Below are positions 8,699 to 17,599 of a stretch of DNA of 64,000 nucleotides, piece by piece. The DNA is taken from positions 1 to 64,000 of the forward strand of contig NZ_SCNL01000004.1 of assembly GCF_005502745.1 (NCBI RefSeq), in the 5' to 3' direction. Made by a program: the position numbers and the translations under genes. The notes beneath the pieces are model-generated. The model had not been told where the DNA came from. It ran no database searches and was given only the letters and a program-made list of their open reading frames with translations. This stretch comes from Sphingomonas sp. 3P27F8. GTDB taxonomy: Bacteria > Pseudomonadota > Alphaproteobacteria > Sphingomonadales > Sphingomonadaceae. Positions within the stretch are counted from its first letter, which is position 1; each line of letters begins with the position of its first letter.

Positions 8699-9328
8699 TC
8701 AGCGGCGCGGCGCCGCCGGAGACGCGCCGGGCTGCGTCGGCGGCGGGGGCGGTGTCACGCCTGGTTGAGGCGCGCCGGCGGCGATACCGTTGGCGTCCAG
8801 TGCGGGCGGCGGCGCGCCAGCCCCGGGAGGTGGCGACACACCGCCCGGCGGGGGCGCAGGTGGGCCGTCGCGGCCAGGCGGGGGCGGCGGCGCCCCGTCG
8901 TGGCCCGGACGATGGCGCGCTCCCCCCGGCGGTGGCGGCGGACCGACCTCCTCGACACTGCCGAACCTGTCGACCAGGAAGCGCGCCTTCAACTGACCGT
9001 CATCATAACGGCCCTGGACCAGCACAGAGTTGCCCGTCGCCAGCCCCGCGTGGTCGCCGCGCCCCGCATCGACCATCACGCGCCCCGTCGGATCCTGCAC
9101 GATGAAGCGGTCGCCATAGACTTCCGCCACGCGGCCGCGCACGCTTACGATGCTCCGCGCCGAGCCGAGCTTCGCAATCGGGGTCTGCACGGTGGGCGCC
9201 ATCTCGACGGTTGGTCGCGTCATCGACATTGCACCCGCCCCGCCGGCGGCGCCAAGGACAAGCAGAGCGGCGGCGCCCAGACCAAGCCGTTGCTTGGCCG
9301 ACAAACGCAGTTTTCCAATGTTGGTCAC
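8699..9328 (-). CDS. Exported OB-fold protein with long proline-rich tail
   Basis: 209 residues from GTG at 9328, chosen because AAAGGAAA sits just upstream; the frame further upstream overlaps the response regulator. A hydrophobic segment at about 12-32 (LGLGAAALLVLGAAGGAGAM) is a signal anchor or signal peptide. Residues about 55-115 (VRGRVAEVYGDRFIVQDPTG) resemble a small periplasmic OB-fold (BOF/DUF5666-like). The last 90 residues are mostly Pro and Gly (PPPPPGG, PPAPPPGG). It is divergent from a two-component system, with a shared operator candidate between them, so it is a likely target of that system. Biochemical role unknown. Confidence 0.65.
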   Translation of the reverse strand: MTNIGKLRLSAKQRLGLGAAALLVLGAAGGAGAMSMTRPTVEMAPTVQTPIAKLGSARSIVSVRGRVAEVYGDRFIVQDPTGRVMVDAGRGDHAGLATGNSVLVQGRYDDGQLKARFLVDRFGSVEEVGPPPPPGGARHRPGHDGAPPPPPGRDGPPAPPPGGVSPPPGAGAPPPALDANGIAAGAPQPGVTPPPPPTQPGASPAAPRR

Positions 9329-9391
9329 GATCGCATTTCCTTTCGCGGTTGATCGATGACCGATGTCTAGACGGCACTTCCACCATCCCCG

Positions 9392-9420
9392 CTGAACCAT
9401 GCCGTTCAGTTCGAGTTTAA
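9392..9420. promoter_or_regulatory. Operator candidate between the OB-fold gene and the two-component operon
   Basis: CTGAAC (9392-9397) and GTTCAG (9404-9409) form a perfect inverted repeat with a 6-bp spacer. GTTCAG is also followed 11 bp later by GTTTAA (9415-9420), the hexamer-N5-hexamer spacing typical of OmpR/PhoP/PmrA-type regulators. The site lies 23 bp before the response-regulator start and 64 bp before the divergent gene, so one site could control both. Confidence 0.45.
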
Positions 9421-9442
9421 GCTGGCGGCATAGGGATCGGGC

Positions 9443-10105
9443 ATGCGCATATTGTTGGTAGAGGACGACAGGGATCTGGGGCCACGCGTCGCACGAGCAC
9501 TGCGTGACGAGAATTTTGCGGTCGACCTCGTTGCCGACGGGATCGACGCCGCGCATCTGGGCGACACCGAATTGTATGACGCCGCGGTGCTTGATCTTGG
9601 ACTTCCCGGGCTCGACGGCGTGTCGGTGCTCAAGGCATGGCGCAAGACCGGCAAGACCCTGCCTGTGCTGATACTAACCGCGCGCGATGGCTGGTCTGAC
9701 AAGGTGGCGGGCTTCAAGGCCGGTGCCGACGATTATCTGGTCAAGCCGTTTCGCGTCGAAGAGCTCGTCATGCGCCTGAGGGCCATCGTGCGCCGCGCCG
9801 CAGGACATGCAAATGCGCGGATCGATTGCGGCCCGCTATCGTTCGACAGCCAGACAGGGCAATTCGAACTCGACGGCCTTCCACTGAAGCTCACCGCATT
9901 CGAATGGCGCGTGCTGTCTCAGCTGATGCTACGCCGCGGTGCCGTCGTCGAGCGGCTGGAGCTTCTTGAGCGCGTTTACGAAGGCGACGCAGACGTGGAT
10001 TCCAATAGCCTGGAAGTGATCGTCGGCCGGCTGCGCAAGAAGGTCGGCGCCGAGATCATCGAGACGGTGCGAGGTCGAGGTTACAGCCTCACCTGCCCGG
10101 CCTGA
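9443..10105 (+). CDS. OmpR/PhoP-family response regulator
   Basis: 220 residues: an N-terminal receiver domain (acid pocket EDD at 7-9, phospho-acceptor Asp51 in VLDLGLPG, the switch Thr in LTARD, Lys in VKPFR) and a C-terminal winged helix (about 125-218) ending in VRGRGY, the usual wing. It is a DNA-binding transcription factor activated by the histidine kinase encoded 4 bp downstream. Both genes form one operon, probably autoregulated through the repeats at 9392-9420. Confidence 0.93.
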   Translation: MRILLVEDDRDLGPRVARALRDENFAVDLVADGIDAAHLGDTELYDAAVLDLGLPGLDGVSVLKAWRKTGKTLPVLILTARDGWSDKVAGFKAGADDYLVKPFRVEELVMRLRAIVRRAAGHANARIDCGPLSFDSQTGQFELDGLPLKLTAFEWRVLSQLMLRRGAVVERLELLERVYEGDADVDSNSLEVIVGRLRKKVGAEIIETVRGRGYSLTCPA

Positions 10106-10109
10106 CGCG

Positions 10110-11453
10110 ATGCGCACATTCCCCCGGTCGTTACAGGGTCGCATGCTGTTGCTCTCCGGCGTCGCCACGCTGGTCGCACTGCTGTTGGCGGGCTGGGCGA
10201 TCGCTGGAGTTCTCGAACGGCTCGTCATCGAAGGCCTGGACCGGCGCCTGGATGCCGAACTGTCACTGTTGGCAAGCAGTGTGGATGACAATGGGGCCAT
10301 CGATCGCGACCGACTTCGGCGACGGATTGCCGCCTTCGAGCGGGGGCCGGGCTGGCGCTGGCAGATCGTCGGGCCAGCTGGCACAATCGGCTCGACCGAC
10401 TTCCCGACACTGGATCCGGGGCCCCCAAGGCCGCCGCGCATGCCGGAAGGCAAGCGACCCGACGAAGACGGCGCGCGGATCGGCGCGCTGGAAGGCCACG
10501 AGGCGGACGGCTCGCATATTCACGCGCGCCGTTTGACGATCCACAGCGATAACGGCGACGTGGAATTGACCGCTGCGGCTCCGCGGGAAATCCTGGCCCG
10601 TCCGATCCGCGCCGCGTTGCTGCCGTTACTAGCGGCCCTGGCCATGCTCGCGGCGCTTCTCGCAGCGGCGACGATCGTGCAGCTTCGCGTGGGATTGCGG
10701 CCGATAAGACGGATGCGGGATCAGGTCGCGGCGTTGCGCGATGGCAGGCAGGCGACGATCGATGAAAACCAGCCGTCAGAGCTTCGCCCGCTTGCCGCCG
10801 AGCTGAACGCGCTGGCGCGCGACAACGAAGCCGCGCTTGGCGCCGCCCGCCAGTCCGCCGCGAATCTCGCCCACGCACTGAAGACGCCCGTTGCGGCGCT
10901 GGCGCTCGACGTTCGTGACGAGCCAGCGCGAGCGGCGCAGGTCGCGCGGATCGATGCCACCATCCGCCACCATCTTGGTCGTGCCCGCGCGGCAGCGGCC
11001 AATAATCGCGCGACCACGCTTGTCGCGCCGGCGGTTGACGGCGTTGTCACGGCGGTCCGCCGGATTCACGCGGAGCGGGCGATCTCCATTGATGTCGAAT
11101 TAGCACCCCATCTGGCGGTCGCGGTCGATCCGCACGACTTCGATGAGATGATCGGCAACCTCATCGACAATGCGTGCCGCTACGCACGGTCGCGCGTGCG
11201 GATAACCGGCAGAATCGATCCCGCGGATCACCGCCAGATCGGGATCACCGTTGCCGATGATGGCCCAGGTGTCCCGGCCGACCTTCGCGCCCGCGTGCAG
11301 AAGCCGGGGCTCAGGCTGGACGAGACAGGCGACGGGCATGGTTTCGGGCTGTCGATCGTTGCGGAACTGACGAGCCTCTATGGTGGATCGCTCGCGCTCG
11401 ACGAAGCAATCGGGGGCGGGCTCGCCGCGCATCTCGCCTTACCCCACGCCTAA
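10110..11453 (+). CDS. Membrane sensor histidine kinase, partner of the upstream regulator
   Basis: 447 residues. Transmembrane segments at about 12-35 and 168-190 flank a 130-residue periplasmic sensor that is rich in Pro, Asp and His around residues 100-140. After a HAMP-like region, the phospho-acceptor is His255 in ANLAHALKTP. The ATPase part shows NLIDNACRYA (N box), DDGPG (G1) and HGFGLSIV (G2). Architecture fits PhoQ/PmrB-like kinases that sense cations or envelope stress. The acidic, His-containing periplasmic segment would suit metal sensing, but that is inference. Confidence 0.92.
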   Translation: MRTFPRSLQGRMLLLSGVATLVALLLAGWAIAGVLERLVIEGLDRRLDAELSLLASSVDDNGAIDRDRLRRRIAAFERGPGWRWQIVGPAGTIGSTDFPTLDPGPPRPPRMPEGKRPDEDGARIGALEGHEADGSHIHARRLTIHSDNGDVELTAAAPREILARPIRAALLPLLAALAMLAALLAAATIVQLRVGLRPIRRMRDQVAALRDGRQATIDENQPSELRPLAAELNALARDNEAALGAARQSAANLAHALKTPVAALALDVRDEPARAAQVARIDATIRHHLGRARAAAANNRATTLVAPAVDGVVTAVRRIHAERAISIDVELAPHLAVAVDPHDFDEMIGNLIDNACRYARSRVRITGRIDPADHRQIGITVADDGPGVPADLRARVQKPGLRLDETGDGHGFGLSIVAELTSLYGGSLALDEAIGGGLAAHLALPHA

Positions 11454-11699
11454 GCGAAAAACCCGCAGTGGATGAATCGAACGTCTGGCAATGCGCCCCG
11501 ATTTCACAAATGAATGCGCTGCACTGGCGCTTGCGGCGTAGCCTGAAGGGCAACGCGGCGGGATCTCGGCGGCGACGCAGCGCGCTCCGCAATCCATGTC
11601 GCCACTGATCACAACGGTCAGCGCGAAGAATATGATCGCTTGGGTGGATTGACGACCAGAATCGATCGGCGGCTCAACACGACTTAGCCGCGCGGCGCG

Positions 11700-12170
11700 T
11701 TATCGCGCCAGCGTGACAAAGCTGTACGCTGGCCGCTCGCCCTCCGCAGGGTGATCCTCGCGTGCGATTTCTCGCCAGCCCGCGAATGGCGGCACGATCG
11801 TTTCACCATCCGCCGCCAGATGCACTTCGGTCAGCTCGACGCGCTCGGCGAGCGGCAGGAAGAGAGCGAATATCTCCGCGCCACCGATAACCGCGGCATC
11901 CTCGCCCGCCAATGCCAGCGCTCCGGCAACATCCCGTGCGATCTCAGCGCCATCGGCTGACCAACTGGCATCGCGAGTCAGCACGATATGGCGACGGCCG
12001 GGAAGCAGCGCGGGAAAGCTATCAAACGTCTTTCGGCCCATTATCATCGGACGGCCCATCGTCTGGGATTTGAAGCGCTTGAGGTCCGCCGGCAACCGCC
12101 AAGGGAGGCCCCCGTCCCGCCCGATCACGCCATTGTCCGCGCGAGCCAGATGGAGAGAAACCTGCGTCAC
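11700..12170 (-). CDS. folA: Dihydrofolate reductase
   Basis: About 156 residues from GTG at 12170. It has the N-terminal strand with NGVIG, the LPWRLPADLKRFK substrate loop, the cofactor motif MGRKTFDSF, GRRHIVLTR and the VIGGAEIF turn, all typical of chromosomal DHFR. It reduces dihydrofolate to tetrahydrofolate with NADPH, regenerating the folate oxidised by thymidylate synthase. thyA lies 3.3 kb away on the same strand, separated by glcB and a LysR gene. The longer open frame upstream (to 12329) has no domain character. Confidence 0.92.
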   Translation of the reverse strand: MTQVSLHLARADNGVIGRDGGLPWRLPADLKRFKSQTMGRPMIMGRKTFDSFPALLPGRRHIVLTRDASWSADGAEIARDVAGALALAGEDAAVIGGAEIFALFLPLAERVELTEVHLAADGETIVPPFAGWREIAREDHPAEGERPAYSFVTLAR

Positions 12171-12186
12171 GCCCCGAATTCCGCGC

Positions 12187-12309
12187 TCAGCGCGTTGCGG
12201 CGCCTGCCGGTCGTCCCGCCGGCAGCGCCTGGGCTGGCGGCGGGGCACTCTGCTGGAGTAGCCAGGCTGCAGCCGTGGCGGTGATGATCGTGACCAGATA
12301 TTCCCGCAT
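12187..12309 (-). CDS. Possible 40-residue membrane or exported peptide upstream of folA
   Basis: A short ORF with GGAG ahead of the ATG at 12309. It reads MREYLVTIITATAAAWLLQQ, then a Pro/Ala-rich tail ending GAATR. The first 20 residues are a single hydrophobic helix. Its stop lies 16 bp before the GTG of folA, so the two are probably co-transcribed. It could be a small membrane protein or merely a leader ORF; I recognise no family. Confidence 0.35.
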   Translation of the reverse strand: MREYLVTIITATAAAWLLQQSAPPPAQALPAGRPAGAATR

Positions 12310-12420
12310 CGTACCGTCTCCGTGACCATTGATTACGCTTGTAGTCAATGCGGCTGAATGGCTGGTGAACGGCGGCGATCATGATTGAGGGTAGGCGAGA
12401 AGCGCATCTGACGGAAGAGA

Positions 12421-14499
12421 CTAGCCCCGCGCTTTCGCCTCTGCGCGAAATTTATGAAGCAGTGGCTCAGTGTAGCCGCTCGGTTGCTCTACGCCCTCAA
12501 ACACCAGCGCCCTGGCCGCGCGATAGGCGAGATTGCTATCCCCCTGCCCGTCCATCGGGCGATAGGCTGCGTCACCGGCGTTCTGCGCATCGACCGTTGC
12601 CGCCATCCGTGCAAACGCCTCGTCCACCGCCTCCTTCGTGGCAACGCCGTGCAGCAGCCAGTTGGCGATATGCTGCGACGAGATACGCAACGTCGCGCGA
12701 TCCTCCATCAGCCCGACGTCATGGATATCCGGCACCTTGGAACAGCCGATGCCCTGATCGATCCAGCGCACGACATAGCCCAGAATGCCCTGCGCATTGT
12801 TATCGAGTTCCTCGCGTACTTCCTCCGGGCGCCAATTGCGGCCGTTTGCGACAGGCACCGTCAGCAATTTCTCCAGCGGCGCCACCGGCTCGGCAGAGCG
12901 CTCATGCTGCCGAGCGAAAACGTCGACGCGGTGGTAGTGAGTCGCGTGCAGCGTCGCGGCGGTCGGCGACGGCACCCACGCTGTATTCGCCCCTGAAAGC
13001 GGGTGACCGATCTTCTGCTCCAGCATGTCCGCCATCCTGTCGGGCGCGGCCCACATGCCTTTGCCTATCTGCGCCCGGCCAGATAGCCCGCAGGCCAGGC
13101 CGATCTGGACATTGCGATCCTCGTAGGCGGCGATCCACGGTGCCGCCTTCATCTCCCCCTTGCGGATCATCGGGCCGGCCCGCATCGCGGTGTGCATCTC
13201 GTCGCCGGTGCGATCGAGAAAGCCGGTGTTGATGAACATGATCCGGTCCCGCACCGCATGGATGCACGCGGCGAGATTGGCAGAGGTGCGGCGCTCCTCA
13301 TCCATCACCCCGACCTTGATCGTATTTCGGGTCAGGCCCAGCAGATCCTCTACCCGATCAAACAGCCGATTTGCGAAAGCACATTCGACCGGCCCGTGCA
13401 TCTTGGGCTTTACGATGTAGATCGAACCGGCGCGACTGTTGGCAAGATCGCCTTCCCGCCGGAGATCGTGAAGCGCGATGAGGCTGGTGACGATCGCATC
13501 GAGAATACCCTCCGGCGCGTCGCCACCATCCGCGAGCCGCACCGCCGGCGTGGTCATCAGATGGCCGACGTTGCGGACAAGCAGCAGGCTGCGCCCCGGC
13601 AGCGTGACCGTCGCGCCATCGACGCCGGCATAGTGCCGGTCGGCGTTGAGCCGGCGCGTCATGGGGCGGCCGTTCTTCTCGAACGTGTCTTCCAGATCCC
13701 CGCGCATCAGCCCGAGCCAATTGGCATAAGCGGCAACCTTGTCCTCGGCATCGACAGCCGCGACCGAATCCTCAAGATCGCAGATTGCGGTCAGCGCTGA
13801 TTCGAGCACGACATCGGCGACCCCTGCCGGATCGCTGCGACCAATCGGATGATCCCGATCGAACGTCACCTCGATATGGAGGCCGTTATGGCGATAGAGG
13901 CGCGCCGTCTCGCTTTGCCCCACCAACTGCGCCGGATCGCGCAACACCGGCTCAGCAGAAAGGTCCGCCCATGAGCCGCTCGCGAGCGGGACCGCATCGT
14001 CGAGAAATGCCTTGGCCCAGGCGATTACCTGCGCCCCGCGCGCGGCATCATAGCCGCCCGGCGCAGCCGCACCGGGGATCGCATCCGTGCCGTACAGTGC
14101 ATCGTAAAGGCTGCCCCAGCGCGCATTCGCCGCGTTGAGCAGAAAGCGCGCGTTGAGAATCGGCACGACGAGCTGCGGCCCTGCGAGCCGGGCGATCTCC
14201 TCATCCACGTTGGCGGTGCCAACGGCGAACTGCGCGGGCTCATCGACTAGATAGCCTATGTCGCGCAGGAACGCCTCGTCCACCGGCTCGCGCGCGATGT
14301 AGCGCGCGTCAATCGCCTGTTGCAGCCGCTCACGCTCGATCAGCAACGCGCGATTGTCTGGCGCGAGATCAGCGAAGATCGCCGCTGCCCCGGCCCAGAA
14401 ATCGGCCGCGGCGAGCCCGGTGCCGGGCAAGGCGCGCTCATCGATGAAACGCGCCAGTTCCTCCGCGACCTGCAGACCCGCCTTATCGATCATCGCCAT
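12421..14499 (-). CDS. glcB: Malate synthase G
   Basis: 692 residues, the usual length of the monomeric G isoform. It condenses glyoxylate and acetyl-CoA to malate, the second step of the glyoxylate shunt. Visible family features include the TIM-barrel segments [14 protein letters not shown], the [13 protein letters not shown] strand, the acidic [20 protein letters not shown] segment and a late [20 protein letters not shown] region. The ATG at 14499 is chosen over 14514 because AAGGAGT lies six bases before it. It is divergent from a LysR regulator across 91 bp; no isocitrate lyase gene is in the window. Confidence 0.95.
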   Translation of the reverse strand: MAMIDKAGLQVAEELARFIDERALPGTGLAAADFWAGAAAIFADLAPDNRALLIERERLQQAIDARYIAREPVDEAFLRDIGYLVDEPAQFAVGTANVDEEIARLAGPQLVVPILNARFLLNAANARWGSLYDALYGTDAIPGAAAPGGYDAARGAQVIAWAKAFLDDAVPLASGSWADLSAEPVLRDPAQLVGQSETARLYRHNGLHIEVTFDRDHPIGRSDPAGVADVVLESALTAICDLEDSVAAVDAEDKVAAYANWLGLMRGDLEDTFEKNGRPMTRRLNADRHYAGVDGATVTLPGRSLLLVRNVGHLMTTPAVRLADGGDAPEGILDAIVTSLIALHDLRREGDLANSRAGSIYIVKPKMHGPVECAFANRLFDRVEDLLGLTRNTIKVGVMDEERRTSANLAACIHAVRDRIMFINTGFLDRTGDEMHTAMRAGPMIRKGEMKAAPWIAAYEDRNVQIGLACGLSGRAQIGKGMWAAPDRMADMLEQKIGHPLSGANTAWVPSPTAATLHATHYHRVDVFARQHERSAEPVAPLEKLLTVPVANGRNWRPEEVREELDNNAQGILGYVVRWIDQGIGCSKVPDIHDVGLMEDRATLRISSQHIANWLLHGVATKEAVDEAFARMAATVDAQNAGDAAYRPMDGQGDSNLAYRAARALVFEGVEQPSGYTEPLLHKFRAEAKARG

Positions 14500-14568
14500 C
14501 CCGAACTCCTTCACACACAGAATAGACCGGGCGAAACCTGTTCGATAGGCTATAAGAAGTTGAAACAG

Positions 14569-14591
14569 TTATTCTCCATAAGAACGAATAA
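14569..14591. promoter_or_regulatory. LysR-type operator candidate overlapping the lysR start codon
   Basis: TTATTC (14569-14574) and GAATAA (14586-14591) are perfect inverted arms with an 11-bp spacer, the arm geometry usual for LysR-type binding sites. The last base is the A of the regulator's ATG. Location between divergent glcB and lysR suits combined autorepression and glcB control. Confidence 0.5.
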
Positions 14592-15475
14592 TGCTTGATC
14601 CCGATTACGAGCTTTTCGCCGAAATAGTGGATGCCGGCAGCCTCTCTGCCGCGGGCCGCGCGCTCGCTATCACTCCCGCGATGGCATCCAAGCGGCTGGC
14701 GCGCCTGGAGCATCGGCTCGGCGTCCGACTTGTGCACCGCACGACCCGGCGCCTCGCCCTTACGGAGGCTGGCGCGCGTTTCCATGCCGATCTCATCACG
14801 ATCCTCGCGGAAGTGCGGGCCGCCGAAGCCCGGGTCACCGGCGTCAGCGTCGGGCCTAGCGGACCGGTGCGCGTATCCGCGCCCACCTCTTTCGGCCGGC
14901 TGCATATCGCGCCGTATATCCACCGTTTCCTGGACCGCCATCCGGGTGTGGCGCTGGAATTCAATCTGTCTGACGTGTTCGACGATCTGCTTGCAGAGCG
15001 CATCGACCTCGCCGTCCGCATAGCGCCTGAGATCGCGCCCGGGCTGATCGCGCATCGGATTGGGACCAGCCGTCGTATTCTGTGCGCCGCGCCATCCTAT
15101 CTCGCAACCCATGGCGCACCGACCACGATCGCGATGCTCGCCGATCACCAATTGCTCGCTGCAAAGGGCCAGATGCCGTGGCGCCTGGTAAATGGCGCAC
15201 GGCGCGCGACGATCGACCGGCCCAGCGTGGTGACCACGAACTCCAGCGAGATCGTCCGCGAGCTGGCGATCAGCGGCGTCGGCGTGGCACTGCGCTCGTT
15301 ATGGGATGTGGGAGAAGCGCTTGATCGCGGCGAATTGGCGCGCATTCTGCCAGACTGGGAGGGATCGGCAGACGTGGGCATCTATGCGGTGCATCCGAGC
15401 GCGCCAACGATATTGCCGGCGGTAACCGCGTTCGTCGCCTTCCTGCGCGAAACGCTGGCGGGCGCTGCTTTCTAG
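14591..15475 (+). CDS. LysR-family transcriptional regulator divergent from glcB
   Basis: 294 residues. Residues 5-62 form the winged HTH (FAEIVDAGSLSAAGRALAIT, then RLGVRLVHRTTRRLALTEAG); the remainder is the periplasmic-binding-protein-like effector domain. Sequence is closest in style to the DsdC/GcvA-like group that reads MASKRLARLE in the recognition region. No obvious ribosome site precedes the ATG. Its position suggests control of glcB. Its TAG stop and the TAG stop of convergent thyA share the same CTAG (15472-15475). Confidence 0.9.
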   Translation: MLDPDYELFAEIVDAGSLSAAGRALAITPAMASKRLARLEHRLGVRLVHRTTRRLALTEAGARFHADLITILAEVRAAEARVTGVSVGPSGPVRVSAPTSFGRLHIAPYIHRFLDRHPGVALEFNLSDVFDDLLAERIDLAVRIAPEIAPGLIAHRIGTSRRILCAAPSYLATHGAPTTIAMLADHQLLAAKGQMPWRLVNGARRATIDRPSVVTTNSSEIVRELAISGVGVALRSLWDVGEALDRGELARILPDWEGSADVGIYAVHPSAPTILPAVTAFVAFLRETLAGAAF

Positions 15476-16401
15476 ACGGCGACCGGGGCAGCGATATGCG
15501 GATGCGGATCGTAATCCGCCACCGCGAAATCCTCGATCCGATAGTCAAAGATCGATTCCGGCCGCCGCGCGATATGCAGGCGCGGATGGCTGCGCGGCGC
15601 GCGCGCCAGCGTTTCCTCCACCAGATGCGCGTGATTGAGATAGATATGCGCGTCGCCGGCGCTCCACACCAGTTCGCCGGGTTCCAGATCGCATTGCTGC
15701 GCCAGCATCCGCAGCAGCATCGCCGCGGAGAACGCGTTGAAGGCGAAGCCAAGCCCGAGATCGCACGAACGCTGCCACAACATCCCGGACAGCCGCCCCC
15801 CCGCGACGTGATATTGGTACGTCATATGGCATGGCGGCAGCGCCATTCCGCCGAGTTCCGCGACGTTCCAGCCAGTGAACAGCAAGCGGCGCGATGCGGG
15901 GTTTCTCCGGATCGCCTCTACCAGCTCGGCAATCTGGTTGACCGGCGCGGCGCGCCGAAACAGCCCCTCCCCGGCCGGCTCATACGTGTCCCAATTTACC
16001 CATTGCTTGCCATAGACCGGCCCCAGATCGCCCCATTGCGCCGCGAACGCATCGTCCGCCAGCACGCGTGCCTCGAAAGTGTCGCGATCGATCTCCTCGC
16101 CGGTTTCGCGGCGATAGCGATCGAGCGGCCAATCGGTCCAGATGTGAACCTTCTGACGCACCAGTTCGCGAATATTCGTATCGCCCGTGAGAAACCACAG
16201 CATCTCACGCGCCGCCGTTTTCCACGCGACACGCTTGGTGGTCAGCAGCGGCACCTGATCGTCCGAAAGATCGAACCTGAGCGTCGGACCGAACAGCGAT
16301 CGGGTGCCAACGCCAGTGCGGTCGCGCCGCTCGTCACCATTTTCCCACACATCTCGCAGCAGCCGCAGATACTGGTTCTCGAAATGCCGCTCGTCGATCA
16401 T
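15472..16401 (-). CDS. thyA: Thymidylate synthase
   Basis: 309 residues. It methylates dUMP to dTMP using methylene-tetrahydrofolate. The dUMP-binding RDRTGVGTRSLFG loop, LLTTKRVAWK, GDLGPVYGKQW and the catalytic Cys191 in ALPPCHMTYQYHV are all present. It carries the about 45-residue insert between TDW and GDLGPVYG seen in longer ThyA proteins (E. coli has 264 residues). The ATG at 16401 begins MIDERHFENQYL, matching family N-termini; the ribosome site is weak. Confidence 0.95.
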   Translation of the reverse strand: MIDERHFENQYLRLLRDVWENGDERRDRTGVGTRSLFGPTLRFDLSDDQVPLLTTKRVAWKTAAREMLWFLTGDTNIRELVRQKVHIWTDWPLDRYRRETGEEIDRDTFEARVLADDAFAAQWGDLGPVYGKQWVNWDTYEPAGEGLFRRAAPVNQIAELVEAIRRNPASRRLLFTGWNVAELGGMALPPCHMTYQYHVAGGRLSGMLWQRSCDLGLGFAFNAFSAAMLLRMLAQQCDLEPGELVWSAGDAHIYLNHAHLVEETLARAPRSHPRLHIARRPESIFDYRIEDFAVADYDPHPHIAAPVAV

Positions 16402-16519
16402 GCAAGCAGCAGTGGCAGGCGCACGAACCAACGGCAAGAGGCGGAGAATTGTCTCGGTAATTGAGCCATTTCGGATCAAAGACGATACTCGGAAGCCGCG
16501 ACGGGTGCACCTTCGCGCG

Positions 16520-16882
16520 ATGATCGATCCGCATTTGATGCGCCTGTTCGCGCCGATCGCCTGCACCGCAACCGAGATCGCGATCTTCGCCTATCTCGAT
16601 TCGCGTGGCCGAGTTTTGGGGGTTCGCCATGTCCACTCGTCCACGGTCGCCGAGGTGGATGTGCCGATTCGCGCGATTGCCGGGGATGCGCTTGCGTTCG
16701 GGGCCGATCAGGTGGTGATGGCGCACAATCACCCGTCCGGCGATCCCGAGCCCAGCCGCGACGACCTGGCCGTGACCCGGCGGATCGCCACCGCGCTCAA
16801 CGCCTTAGGAATCCGGCTCGTCGATCATCTTGTGCTGGCCGGGGATCGCGCCATCAGCCTTCGCGCCCGCGGGCTGCTGTAG
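16520..16882 (+). CDS. Short RadC/JAB-domain protein
   Basis: About 120 residues containing only the JAB/MPN metal-binding domain of RadC proteins, with the JAMM-type motif HNHPSGDPEPSRDD. Full-length RadC is about 220 residues and has a helix-hairpin-helix N-terminus, absent here. RadC was once linked to DNA repair but its role is unsettled. GTG at 16505 is an alternative start. The last 78 bases overlap the 3' end of the convergent methyltransferase gene. Confidence 0.75.
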   Translation: MIDPHLMRLFAPIACTATEIAIFAYLDSRGRVLGVRHVHSSTVAEVDVPIRAIAGDALAFGADQVVMAHNHPSGDPEPSRDDLAVTRRIATALNALGIRLVDHLVLAGDRAISLRARGLL

Positions 16883-17599
16883 CGATTTCTGGCGGCAGGG
16901 CCTGATCGCGGTGGGATCGGGTCTCCCGCCCGTCGCCCGGAAGGTCGCCAGATAACCGCCGGCAGACGGCATGTCCTCTATCTTCACGAGCTGATAGCCG
17001 ACCGCCGCGAACTCGCAGCGCAACAGATCGGGCGGCGTTCCATGATCCGCGGTCGGGCGGTCGGCATCGACCACGACCACAAGTCCTCCGGAACGTAGCG
17101 ACGGCCGCATCCGCCAGAGGAACTCGTAAGGCTGCTCGATCTCATGGTACATATGCACCATGAACACGCGGTCGAAGCTCGCCTCCGGCAGCTTCGGATC
17201 GGCGGGCGCGCCAAGCCGCACGCTGACATTGTCGAGCCGCTCACGTGCGGCGCGCTCTGCAAGCGCATCGCGTACCGCCGGCATGATATCCTCCGCCAGC
17301 ACCCGCCCGTCCTTGCCGACGCGCTGGGCGAGGCGGACGGTGTAATAGCCCTCGCCGGCGCCGATATCCGCCACCGTCATCCCCGGCGCGATCTGCGCGC
17401 GGTTCATGACTGCGACGGCTTCGTTCAGCCGGTCGCGCGCCTCCTCGGTCGACCAGCGGGCGGAGACGATGTGCGCGACCGGCCGGTCGGCGGCGGGAAA
17501 AGGGCCGGGCTCACGCTCGTCGTGCCGGATCAGCGGCTGAGACCCATCGCAGCCGGCCAGCAGAAGCACCAAAGCGGCGGAAGCGAGCGCCAGCCTCAA
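16805..17599 (-). CDS. SAM-dependent methyltransferase with lipoprotein signal
   Basis: 264 residues. The N-terminus [14 protein letters not shown] is a lipobox, so the protein is probably anchored in the cell envelope. A class I methyltransferase fold follows: [16 protein letters not shown] (SAM-binding motif I) near residue 76, an acidic motif II around AEDIMP, and [13 protein letters not shown]. The start is TTG overlapping the prfB stop (TTGA), indicating translational coupling with the release factor gene. Methyltransferases in the envelope are uncommon in concept, although this lipoprotein type recurs in proteobacteria. Substrate unknown. Confidence 0.8.
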   Translation of the reverse strand: MRLALASAALVLLLAGCDGSQPLIRHDEREPGPFPAADRPVAHIVSARWSTEEARDRLNEAVAVMNRAQIAPGMTVADIGAGEGYYTVRLAQRVGKDGRVLAEDIMPAVRDALAERAARERLDNVSVRLGAPADPKLPEASFDRVFMVHMYHEIEQPYEFLWRMRPSLRSGGLVVVVDADRPTADHGTPPDLLRCEFAAVGYQLVKIEDMPSAGGYLATFRATGGRPDPTAIRPCRQKSLQQPAGAKADGAIPGQHKMIDEPDS

